Program-made: the position numbers and the translations under genes
Shown: one piece after another, positions 9,601-16,610 of the stretch
Position numbering within the stretch: position 1 is the first letter of the stretch
How the letters are laid out: the number at the start of each line of letters is the position of its first letter
Notes under the pieces: generated by a model
Seen by the model: only the letters and a program-made list of their open reading frames with translations
Told to the model about the DNA's origin: nothing
Database searches by the model: none
Origin: Luteolibacter arcticus
GTDB taxonomy: Bacteria; Verrucomicrobiota; Verrucomicrobiia; Verrucomicrobiales; Akkermansiaceae
Assembly (NCBI RefSeq): GCF_025950235.1
Contig: NZ_JAPDDT010000008.1
Span: 248,001-312,000 of the forward strand
Direction of reading: 5' to 3'
Length of the DNA stretch: 64,000 bases

Positions 9601-9846
9601 GCGAGTCCGATCGGCGGGCGTCTGGTGGCGGCACCCGGGGTGGCCGAGTTCGTGATCCGTCGCGGCGTGCCGGGAGTGTATCGGGTGAAAATTTATTCGA
9701 AGAGCGATGCCACGTTCCGGGTCGCACTGCACACCGACTGGGGGAGGGAGGAGCAGAAGACGGTGCGTTCGACGTGCTGGATCGAGGGTGGTGAAAGGGA
9801 TGAGGTGGCGGAACTGGAGTTTAAGTTCCGGGCGGCGGGGAGGTAG
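6646..9846 (+). CDS. VIT / vWA-like / SLBB exported protein
   Basis: This 1066-residue exported protein has a signal peptide ending LHAQ. Residues ~20-150 form a VIT domain (inter-alpha-trypsin type), with RTEMELVFRNDTKRMVEGEFTLPLPEGA. A vWA-like region follows (about 245-400) with DASES, which fits the DxSxS metal site. Near 655-740 there is an SLBB-like segment (VVSVRGLVARPGQVRVKG... LRPGDMVVVE). The C-terminus is a beta domain of pre-peptidase type. It starts inside the stop codon of the secretin-like paralogue, so the three genes form one operon. SLBB domains usually belong to polysaccharide or secretin export, which suggests an envelope assembly of these three products. The exact function is unknown. 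Confidence 0.7.
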   Translation: MKRLLGVLLWLGAALVLHAQGPRMTVAGTQTILEIEKAEVDIRVVGGVARTEMELVFRNDTKRMVEGEFTLPLPEGATVSSYALEVNGALREAVAVEKERASRAYETIKRQMIDPGIVERQAGNVYRTRVFPVPAEGTKRLRIGYVESLPREADGYRYRVPLKFEGLLKDFRGEITVADGASLKLNGSVPVSFVADGKGKRVCKAESVRLAGELELRVPLAAGPELVVEGEKEPAFLLNDVFPDLPEEKRPPARLVTIYWDASESGARLDPAATFRLLDEWFRGQREVKVAVKLLRDAIEDAGVHEVRGGDWSAIRKVLEAVDYDGATSVAGLERGDSELVIYCGDGAATWGGATTGVIQCPLFVLHRGAGETSAVLEERARSTGGALVNVDREDPAVALRRLQVMPFRVTGVSGDGVEDFQVEHAVISPGMPVRVSGRLTTGTKGSLEISYGVGTESRVRRQVALPATMPDEGLIRRLWAQDKLTELERHADRGTIVEHCRKHGLVSGETSLIVLERFEDHLTYEIPPPEPDLRKRYDEELAFRRQRRGNDLAAAWKGRLAWHGTAYPGLEYVLLPRLRQIGVWKSSVEKVFQPGDLDAKAFAAVTGWHDRALALIERWDALPDEAAYQAWLGQIEALMAEGPGLAKTPVDPPPAGKPLVVSVRGLVARPGQVRVKGKLTLKESVAKAGGPLWDGVLERVALYRSGGKTVFNAMSKRFEDIELRPGDMVVVESEPYDSSSMDPFAEAPESNPADEGPVVSDEDVWVTEEPAAGGSSDGAIGDGQERRATAGTIRLVDPSEAEVPDLAAFEARLKAGEEPLRAYLAVKDGKLRPDRFYIEASRRLFAAGHDLLATRVISTLSERGNGRAAAFWLMEFGKPAVAAQVLRDLPAEEGGLPVEFALAETEDTPREVADLLGVAVKASESMQGAVIALTEVNRLDPHAFPKMAGNLPCDLRITVQSQFAGVEPEIEVVDPTGMRLITWGASPIGGRLVAAPGVAEFVIRRGVPGVYRVKIYSKSDATFRVALHTDWGREEQKTVRSTCWIEGGERDEVAELEFKFRAAGR

Positions 9847-9865
9847 GTGGTCGTGGGATGCTTCG

Positions 9866-10022
9866 TTTTGAATGCGGCAACTAACACGGATTGGGGGATT
9901 TCGGGTTTTGGCGGCGGTCAGGGTATCGCGCCCCTTCAGGGCGCCGGGTGTTGGGCGGATGGACCCGGGGCGACGCTGCGCTTGCCCCGGGCTGAGGGAT
10001 GGCGCGCCGTTGGCGCTGGAAG
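9866..10022. repeat. Dispersed intergenic palindromic repeat, family A, copy 1
   Basis: This block shares long stretches with 31,196-31,366: TTTTGAAT near the start, CGGATTGG, a GGCGGC-GTCAG-GTATCGCG core and CCCTTCAGG-CGCC. Several GC hairpins follow (for example CCCGGGGC with GCCCCGGG). Small reading frames here are shadows of the repeat and have no features of real genes. Confidence 0.65.
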
Positions 10023-10405
10023 GCAGGTGAGCTTGCCTGAATCCAATTTCGTCTGTTTCGGTTGGTTCGTGGTTCTCCACCCAGACTTTTTTGGTGATGG
10101 CGGATGCACACGGGGGCTTCCCCGCTGCAGGGCTGCTGGCTTCGGGCGGCAGCAGGGCCGCACGCAGTCCGGGTCTCCGACTACTGGGGCGGGCCGCCGT
10201 GTGTCCCGGGGAAGCGTCTGGTTTAGGATTGGCAGCGAAGGACCATTCGAGCCGGTCTGAAGACCGGCGCTCCCGGGAGGCCGCTCCCGACTACGACCTA
10301 CCATCTTCCATCCGCCTGCCATTTCTGGATCCCAAGGTGGAGGCCCGTCTCGCTCTGCACGTTTCGCGGCTTGGAATGTGGCGGGATGCGGTTATCCATA
10401 GCGGG
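10023..10405. other. Gene-poor interval with repeat-type hairpins
   Basis: I see no gene here. There are short palindromes of the kind found in dispersed repeats, most clearly GCCGGTC-TGAA-GACCGGC at 10,250-10,267 followed by CTCCCGGGAG. An open frame runs through from 10,091 into the next gene, but its first ~105 codons lack protein-like character, so the downstream start at 10,406 is preferred. Confidence 0.5.
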
Positions 10406-11692
10406 ATGAAGCGGGTGCTTGCGTCGCTGTTGCTGACGGGTGTGCTTTTGGAGAGCGCGGTCGCCTTGCCGAATTCGATCCTCGGGCCGGTGTTCGCGGC
10501 GGAGAGTCCGCTGAATGGTCAGGATCTCACCGACCAGTTATTTGCGGCCGGGGTGTGGGATGATGCGGCCGGGCTGCCCGGCGAGTGGAATGAGGAAGGC
10601 CAGATCGCCACCGCGACGATTTCGCATCTGCGGGCGCGGCCGAAACTTTTCGGGCACGAGGTGATCCTGCTGCGGTCGGTGACGCGCGGGGGGAAGCTGG
10701 AATCGCTGGAGGCGACGTTCGTCGATGCGGGTTCGTTCTTCGGCTACTTCGACGAGGAACTGCCGGAGGGCCTGAGCAAGCGCGAGACTCGCAAGGAGGT
10801 CGAAATCCGGCTGGCGGCGAAGCAGACCGAATTCACGAAGATTTACACCGACGCGCATACGGACCTGCGAATGGCGATTTCCTCCGCCTGTGGGGACGCC
10901 AAGCCGGTGGAGGCGAAGATCGGCCGGACCCGGGGGTTGAAGACGCCGGTCGAGGAGTGGCAGAAGAATGGCAAGCACGTCCGCCTGCTGGCGGCGAACA
11001 ACCGGCTGCTGCGGGTGAGCATCGCGGCGACCGATGCCGACCAGTGGCTCGACCCGGCGGTAGCGGCGCTGCCGGAGCGGGAGCAACTGGCCAAGCTCGC
11101 TGCCACGGTGGCGCGCGATGACGACGGCACCGTGCGCCTGCCGGATTTGCAGCCGATTCCGCAGGGCTACCGGCCCTACTGCGGGCTCAATAGCTTGGCG
11201 ATGGCGGCCCGCCACTTCGGCCTGCACCTCGATGAGGACTGGCTGGCGGTGGCCGCCGGCTTCCAGAATACCGGTCGCGCCGATGGGGCGAATATGGTGA
11301 AGGTGTATCACGCGGTGGCCTCGGAGGCCGGGCTGGGGCTGGATCGCACGACGAAATTCGATGCCTCCGCGGCGTCGCGGGCGATTTCGCAAGGCTTCCC
11401 GGTGATCGTGTGGCGGCGCTTTTCCCACGACCGGAACCAGCTTCACACCCGCTTCATGCGGCAGCTTTCACGCGATCCCGCGGCGACATTGCCGGATCCG
11501 GCGGCTGCCGCCGAGCGTGCTTCATGGCCGGGCGAGACCGCGCCACTGCACGCCTCGGTGGTGGTCGGCTACAACGCGGAGCGGAAGGAAGTGCTGTTCC
11601 TCGAGAGCTGGACCGGGCGGGACAAACCGCGGCGGATGCGGGTGGAGGAGTTGGCGGCGACGACGGACCTGTGCTTCGTTTTCAAGCCCTGA
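10406..11692 (+). CDS. Exported C39-like (papain-fold) peptidase
   Basis: The start at 10,406 gives a signal peptide (MKRVLASLLLTGVLLESAVA) and a 428-residue protein. Longer frames upstream run through repeat DNA. The first ~240 residues show no recognised domain. The C-terminal part has PQGYRPYCGLNSLAMAARHFGL, the cysteine box of peptidase-C39-like proteins, with the Cys as candidate nucleophile. A later HASVVVGYNAERKEVLFLES segment fits the catalytic His strand. The protein is probably a secreted or periplasmic cysteine protease or amidase. It is not next to a bacteriocin exporter, so a housekeeping or defence role cannot be told from context. Confidence 0.7.
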   Translation: MKRVLASLLLTGVLLESAVALPNSILGPVFAAESPLNGQDLTDQLFAAGVWDDAAGLPGEWNEEGQIATATISHLRARPKLFGHEVILLRSVTRGGKLESLEATFVDAGSFFGYFDEELPEGLSKRETRKEVEIRLAAKQTEFTKIYTDAHTDLRMAISSACGDAKPVEAKIGRTRGLKTPVEEWQKNGKHVRLLAANNRLLRVSIAATDADQWLDPAVAALPEREQLAKLAATVARDDDGTVRLPDLQPIPQGYRPYCGLNSLAMAARHFGLHLDEDWLAVAAGFQNTGRADGANMVKVYHAVASEAGLGLDRTTKFDASAASRAISQGFPVIVWRRFSHDRNQLHTRFMRQLSRDPAATLPDPAAAAERASWPGETAPLHASVVVGYNAERKEVLFLESWTGRDKPRRMRVEELAATTDLCFVFKP

Positions 11693-11775
11693 GGAAACCC
11701 GGGAGGCGGACCGCATGGGCAGATTGCATGCTTTCGAGCTTGGCTTGAAGGTCAATATAAGCTAAAGGCCCAACC

Positions 11776-12261
11776 GTGGCATCCCGGAAAACCAACGAAA
11801 TTGCTCCCTGGCTGGAGCTAGCCCTGAGGCTGGCTCTCGGGGGCTTTTTTGCGTGGAGCGGGTGGGCGAAGGTGTTTCAGACCGGTCTCAACGAGTTCAC
11901 GCGGGCGGTCGGAAACTACAAGATCGTCTATTCTCCATGGGACGCCGTGGTCGCCTACACCATCCCGTGGGTGGAAATGGTGGTGGGCCTTTGCCTGATC
12001 CTGGGCCTGTGGAAACGCGGGGCCCTGCTGGCGCTGGCGGGACTGGTGGCCTTCTTCGCCGTCGGGGTCGGGCATGCGTGGAGCAAGGGCCTGAACATCG
12101 CGTGCGGCTGCACCGGGAATCCGGATGGCTCGCCGATGAACTACACGTTCAAGTTCGTGGAGTTCGGGGGATATTGGCTGGCGATCCTGATCCTCTGGTG
12201 GCTGGGCCGGCGAGGGACCGGGCATGTCTTCGGCGGGACGAAGATGAAGCTGCCGGGCTGA
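11776..12261 (+). CDS. MauE/DoxX-family redox-associated membrane protein
   Basis: This 161-residue protein starts at GTG and has four predicted membrane helices. It opens with the DoxX/MauE pattern LRLALGGFFAWSGWAKVF and has ACGCTG in the loop before the last helix, the cysteine pair typical of the MauE subgroup. Members supply or carry electrons for disulfide chemistry in the envelope. The substrate cannot be inferred here. It converges on the next gene with only 8 nt between. Confidence 0.75.
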   Translation: MASRKTNEIAPWLELALRLALGGFFAWSGWAKVFQTGLNEFTRAVGNYKIVYSPWDAVVAYTIPWVEMVVGLCLILGLWKRGALLALAGLVAFFAVGVGHAWSKGLNIACGCTGNPDGSPMNYTFKFVEFGGYWLAILILWWLGRRGTGHVFGGTKMKLPG

Positions 12262-12269
12262 GCGGCCGC

Positions 12270-12686
12270 TCACTTCAACAAGCGCTGGAGCAGGCTCTTC
12301 GCCGCCGCGGGCTTGGCGCGGATGCAGATTTCCCAGACGGTGCGGATGGTGCCGGCGTCCATGCCGATCATCTTGACCTCGAAGGCGCGCTGCAACCGCA
12401 CGGCGTGGAAGCGCTCCAGCTCCGGCGATTCCTTGTTTCCCGGGCTGGTTTCGACGATCAGCAGATCGCGGGTGCCCTTGGGGTAAATGCGGACTCGGAC
12501 CCCATCGACCCGTGACATGGCCGGGGTGCCGAAGACTTCCTCGGGATCGAAGCGGTCGCCGAGCTGCTTGGCGAAGCGCTGCAACTCGGTGTCGTCAAGG
12601 GCCTGCCATGGCAGAGTCTCGCGACCGGCAGCTCCCGCGTGAAGGGCGGCACAGAAACTGAAGATAGCTAGATATTTCAGAATCAC
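12270..12686 (-). CDS. Small exported protein of unknown function
   Basis: This 138-residue protein has a signal peptide (MILKYLAIFSFCAALHAGAAG). It contains a mixed alpha/beta stretch with RVRIYPKGTRDLLIVETSPGNK and a basic C-terminus (KSLLQRLLK). I recognise no family motif. It is convergent with the MauE gene, and an AT-rich patch at about 12,685-12,705 may hold its promoter. Confidence 0.6.
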   Translation of the reverse strand: MILKYLAIFSFCAALHAGAAGRETLPWQALDDTELQRFAKQLGDRFDPEEVFGTPAMSRVDGVRVRIYPKGTRDLLIVETSPGNKESPELERFHAVRLQRAFEVKMIGMDAGTIRTVWEICIRAKPAAAKSLLQRLLK

Positions 12687-12794
12687 GTAATATATTTACC
12701 GGATCGATCGTCGGCTGGCGAGTCCTGAGTTTCCGGGTGCCGGATGTCGCGGGTCGGGGGTTGCCGCCACGGCCTGCGCTGCTAAAAGTCCGGC

Positions 12795-13574
12795 ATGCGC
12801 TACCGCGAACGTTTGCAGGCGAGGATTGCGGCCACCGGCTCCCGTCTCTGTGTGGGCCTCGACCCCCGGCCGGGTGATGGAGGAATCGAGGCGGTGCCGG
12901 ATTTCCTGAAGCGGGTCGTGGATGAAACCTGGCAGCACGCCGCGGCCTTCAAGCCGAACATGGCCTACTTCGAAGCGATGGGTCTGCGGGGAATAGAGAT
13001 CCTCGAAAAGCTGCTGGGCGAAATGCCCTCCGAGGTGCCAGTCATCCTCGATGCGAAACGCAGCGACATCGGCGAGACGCAGAAATACTACGCCCATAGT
13101 TACTTCGGCCACTGGAAAGTGGATGCGGTGACGCTCAATCCCTTCCTCGGCTACGATTCCATCGAGCCCTTCCTCGGCTGGGAGGGAAAGGGGATCTATC
13201 TGCTGGCGGTGACCTCGAATGCGGGCTCGGCCGATTTCCAACGCCAGACGCTGGCGGACGGCCGCGCTGTCTTCGAGTTGGTCACGGCGCTCGGGGAGCG
13301 GGCGAAAGGCCTGCCGACGGATGTCGGCTATGTGGTCGGCTTGACGAATGCGGCCGGTGTGCTGGCGAAGATCCCGGACGCCCCGCTATTGGTGCCCGGC
13401 CTCGGTGCCCAGGGCGGTGATCTTGCCGCACTCGCCGCTGCCGCGCGGACTGCCCCGGACGTGATCAATGTCTCCCGCGGCATTCTTTATGCTGACGATG
13501 GCAATAGCTACCGCGACCGCGCAATCTCATGGGCTACGAGAATTTCCCAAGCCTACGAAGAAGCGGTCGCGTGA
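12795..13574 (+). CDS. pyrF: Orotidine 5'-phosphate decarboxylase (type 2)
   Basis: This enzyme decarboxylates OMP to UMP, the last step of de novo UMP synthesis. At 259 residues it has the length of the type 2 (mycobacterial-type) family. CVGLDPRPGD opens the barrel. The catalytic tetrad motif LDAKRSDIG lies near residues 84-92, FKPNMAYFE precedes it, and VPGLGAQGG near residue 200 is the phosphate-binding loop. The gene appears to stand alone, with no other pyr gene in the window. Confidence 0.93.
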   Translation: MRYRERLQARIAATGSRLCVGLDPRPGDGGIEAVPDFLKRVVDETWQHAAAFKPNMAYFEAMGLRGIEILEKLLGEMPSEVPVILDAKRSDIGETQKYYAHSYFGHWKVDAVTLNPFLGYDSIEPFLGWEGKGIYLLAVTSNAGSADFQRQTLADGRAVFELVTALGERAKGLPTDVGYVVGLTNAAGVLAKIPDAPLLVPGLGAQGGDLAALAAAARTAPDVINVSRGILYADDGNSYRDRAISWATRISQAYEEAVA

Positions 13575-13604
13575 GTCCGTAGCAAAGGCTAACGTGTCAC
13601 ACTG

Positions 13605-14531
13605 ATGCCGAGGAAAGAACACCCGAAGAGTGGTCAAGTGACCGCCCATTATTCCGGCCTGTTGCCCCAAAAGGGTTGGCCCGGGCGGAACTACAAGTTC
13701 TTCCGGCATCGCATTGTGCCCGGGATGTTTTCCAAGCGCGGCGGCCTGGAGCAGGATCCCGTGCTGACCGTGCCGGAGAATGGCTGCGTGCGGGTAACAT
13801 GGATCGGCCACGCTTCCTTCCTGCTGCAATTCGCCGACCACTCGGTGATGGTCGATCCGAACTGGGCGCGTTGGCATGGCTTCGTGAAGCGCCTGCGCGA
13901 ACCCGGCCTGCCGCTGAAGGCGATCCCGGAACTCGACCTAGTGGCGGTGAGCCATGCGCACTTCGACCATCTGCACAAGCCGAGCCTCAAGGTCCTGCAA
14001 TCGCGCGGCGGCATCATCGTCCCGCGCGGCAGTGGCAACCTGGTGAGGCGACTCGGCTTTCCCGCCGTGCACGAAGTGAAAGTGTGGGATCACTTCGAGT
14101 ACAACAGCCTCAACGTGGTCCATACGCCGAGTCATCACTGGGGCGCGCGCTACCTGCACGACATCCACCGCGACTACGGCGGGTATCTGATCGAGTCCGG
14201 GGGGAAGAGCGTCTTCCACTGCGGGGATAGTGCGTGGTTCGATGGCTTCGCAGAGATCGGGCGGCGCTTGCCTAACATCGACGTGGCGCTGATGCCGATC
14301 GGTGCGTATGATGCGCCGAGTGGCCGTGATGTGCACTTGAATCCGGAAGAGGCAGTGCGCGCGTTTGCCGAGATCGGCGCGAAGGTGATGATCCCGATGC
14401 ACTACGGCACCTTCCCGCTCGGCAACGAACCGATCGGCGAACCCGTCGAGCGCCTGCTGATGGAGGCCGACCGGCTGGGCATCAGCGAGAAGATCCTGAT
14501 TCCCGAAGAGGGCGTGGGGATCGAGTGGTGA
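13605..14531 (+). CDS. Metallo-beta-lactamase-fold hydrolase (NAPE-PLD/UlaG-like)
   Basis: This 308-residue protein has the metal motif SHAHFDH near residue 116. Other metal-ligand regions are THTPSHHWG, HCGDSAW and PMHYGTF. The opening VTWIGHASFLLQF is typical of the NAPE-PLD / UlaG-like branch. Members cleave phosphodiester or lactone bonds; the substrate is not visible here. There is no signal peptide, so it is cytoplasmic. It starts 30 nt after pyrF and converges on the adenylate cyclase gene. Confidence 0.8.
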   Translation: MPRKEHPKSGQVTAHYSGLLPQKGWPGRNYKFFRHRIVPGMFSKRGGLEQDPVLTVPENGCVRVTWIGHASFLLQFADHSVMVDPNWARWHGFVKRLREPGLPLKAIPELDLVAVSHAHFDHLHKPSLKVLQSRGGIIVPRGSGNLVRRLGFPAVHEVKVWDHFEYNSLNVVHTPSHHWGARYLHDIHRDYGGYLIESGGKSVFHCGDSAWFDGFAEIGRRLPNIDVALMPIGAYDAPSGRDVHLNPEEAVRAFAEIGAKVMIPMHYGTFPLGNEPIGEPVERLLMEADRLGISEKILIPEEGVGIEW

Positions 14532-14537
14532 GGCTCT

Positions 14538-16610
14538 TTATTTGGAATCGAGAATCACCTCGCCACGCCAGCCGGAGAGGTCGGAGCCGGCGGCGGTGAT
14601 GGCGTCCAGGAAGAGCCGCGAGGCCGGGTCTTCCGGGAACCGGTCGTGGAGAGTGAGCGATTTTCCGAAGCGATCTGCAGCGAGAGACAAGTTGCCGCTT
14701 TCGAAGGCATTGAGTCCTTCCTGATAGAGCCGGAGGTATTCGGCGCTTCGTGTCCTGACCGGTCCGGCGGGGTCGTCCCTGCGACCGAAGATTTCGAAAA
14801 CCTGGATGCCGATCACCTTGCCCTTCATCACGAAATGGCCCATCGGGCGGGTGAGGTATTGCCCGGCTTCGGTGCATTTCGTGAGCACCGCCCCGGTCAC
14901 GAGGATCGAGGTGCCCAGCATCTTGTTCATGCCTTCGAGGCGTGCGGCGATGTTCACGTTGTCGCCGACCACCGTGTAGTCGAAGCGCCGGCTGCTGCCG
15001 AGATTGCCGGCGAGAACGATGCCGTGATTGATGCCGACGCGGGTTTCCAGCACTTGCTCGATGTTGCCGTTCTCGGTTTCCAAGGTCACCGGGGTCACGC
15101 TGGCGAGCTGCATCTGGATCGCGGCGTCGATGGCGCGGCCGGCCTTGCGGTCGGTTTTCAGGGGCGCGCCCCAGGTCGCGAGGACGGCGTCGCCGATGTA
15201 TTTGATGATGGTCCCGTTGTTGTTGAGGATGCCCTCGGTGGCGGACTCGAAGTAGGCGATGAGTGCCTTTGCCAAGGCTTGGGGAGGCAGGCCTTCGGAC
15301 ATCGAGGTGAAGCCGGCGAGATCGCTGAAGAGGATCGTCGCTTCGATCTCCTTGCCGCCGGGTTCCAAATGCACTTCGTCTTCATCGATCTGCCGGGCCT
15401 GCTCGTCGGACATGTAGGACTTGAAGGCCCTCCGAAGTTTCCAGCGGGCGGAGTACTCGATGAGGTAGTGGGCACCGAGCGACAGCGCGGCGACCAGCGG
15501 CATCTGGCCGAAGGCGGGGATGGTCCACAGGAAATGGAAGCCGATCTTCTGCTGAAGAAGGATCCCCGCCAGCGCGATGCCAGCGCCTAACAGGATGCAG
15601 AGCGGGAAGCCGCGTCCGGGCGACAGCAAGCACGCCAGACCGGCGAGCAGGAAGGGAGCCAGCACGACCACGAGCCTCTCGCGGTCGCGAGGCATGGTGA
15701 CGATGCTGCGATTCTCTAACAGATTTGCAATGGCCGTGGCCTGGATCTCCATGCCTGCGGTGAGGCGGCGGACCTTCTTGCCCTTGCCTTCCTCGACGGG
15801 CAGCGGCGTGTAGGGCGTAGGGAAGACATCCTTGCCCGCATCGGAGAGTCCGGAATTCTGCCGCGCGCCGACGATGACGATCTTGTCGTGGAAGGGATTT
15901 CCGGGAATGCCGAGGCCTTCCAGGGTGCCGGCATACGAGTAGCCGGGAAAGGTTCCGGCCCGGCCGTAGAAGGCGATCAATTCGGTGCCGGCGGCGGTTC
16001 GCGGGGCTTGTCCGGTGGCGCGCTGGCGGACCATTTCGGCGAGGCCCGGCTTGTCGCCGAAGTCGGTGGGGATCTGATGTTGGATCTGCCGGACCACGCC
16101 ATCCGCATCCACGGGAAGCTCGGTCAATCCCCAGCCTGCAGCCGTGCGGCGAAGCTCAGGCGTGGCGAGCAGGAGGCTCTGTTGTTCGGTGCTTTCGGTG
16201 TCGTTGCGGACGAGCTCGCCCGCGAGGATGACGTTGCCATGCTTGCGGATGGCCGCCGCGAAAGCCGCGTCCTGCTCCGGATTCTCCTCATGGAAGAGGA
16301 TGTCGAAGACGATCATCCGCGCGCCCATTTCGGTGAGTCGCTCGACAAGGCGTGCATGAAGCCGACGGTCCCACGGTTGCGAAAGCGACTGCCCGAGTTG
16401 CGCGTGAGAGGATTCGTCGAGATAGACGAGCACGATGTCGTCCGGGGGCGTGTGCTCGCCGAAGCGGAAGGGCAGGTCGTAGCTCGCCAGTCGCAGGCCT
16501 TGGCCCAAGTTGAGCTGCCATAGCATCCATCCCCAGACGAGGCCGGCCAGTCCCACCACGAAGGTGGCGGCGATCCGCTTGCGGCTTTTTGTCCAGCGGC
16601 GCTTCGTCAC
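14538..16610 (-). CDS. CHASE2-domain adenylate cyclase
   Basis: This 690-residue membrane protein has one N-terminal helix, a large extracytoplasmic CHASE2 sensor (about 35-290; it contains DDIVLVYLDESSHAQLG), then two or three membrane helices. The class III cyclase domain lies at about 430-610. ILFSDLAGF and KYIGDAVLATWG carry the two metal-binding Asp residues, and DYTVVGDNVNIAARLE completes the substrate site; the Lys and Asp favour ATP. It should make cAMP in response to an envelope signal. Its start (GTG) overlaps the stop of the giant protein upstream, so the two are translationally coupled. Two proteins with cyclic-nucleotide-binding domains are encoded 9 kb away. Confidence 0.9.
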   Translation of the reverse strand: MTKRRWTKSRKRIAATFVVGLAGLVWGWMLWQLNLGQGLRLASYDLPFRFGEHTPPDDIVLVYLDESSHAQLGQSLSQPWDRRLHARLVERLTEMGARMIVFDILFHEENPEQDAAFAAAIRKHGNVILAGELVRNDTESTEQQSLLLATPELRRTAAGWGLTELPVDADGVVRQIQHQIPTDFGDKPGLAEMVRQRATGQAPRTAAGTELIAFYGRAGTFPGYSYAGTLEGLGIPGNPFHDKIVIVGARQNSGLSDAGKDVFPTPYTPLPVEEGKGKKVRRLTAGMEIQATAIANLLENRSIVTMPRDRERLVVVLAPFLLAGLACLLSPGRGFPLCILLGAGIALAGILLQQKIGFHFLWTIPAFGQMPLVAALSLGAHYLIEYSARWKLRRAFKSYMSDEQARQIDEDEVHLEPGGKEIEATILFSDLAGFTSMSEGLPPQALAKALIAYFESATEGILNNNGTIIKYIGDAVLATWGAPLKTDRKAGRAIDAAIQMQLASVTPVTLETENGNIEQVLETRVGINHGIVLAGNLGSSRRFDYTVVGDNVNIAARLEGMNKMLGTSILVTGAVLTKCTEAGQYLTRPMGHFVMKGKVIGIQVFEIFGRRDDPAGPVRTRSAEYLRLYQEGLNAFESGNLSLAADRFGKSLTLHDRFPEDPASRLFLDAITAAGSDLSGWRGEVILDSK

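Noticed and set aside
9847..10260. A plus-strand gene of ~137 codons
   Set aside because: It lies in the family-A repeat and its translation has low-complexity Gly/Arg-rich sequence without any domain.
10091..10405. N-terminal extension of the C39-like protease
   Set aside because: The extension runs through repeat hairpins and hides the clear signal peptide that starts at 10,406.
13605..14531. RNase Z, in view of the tRNA-like array
   Set aside because: The protein is of the NAPE-PLD/UlaG branch, lacks RNase Z features and is 40 kb from the array.
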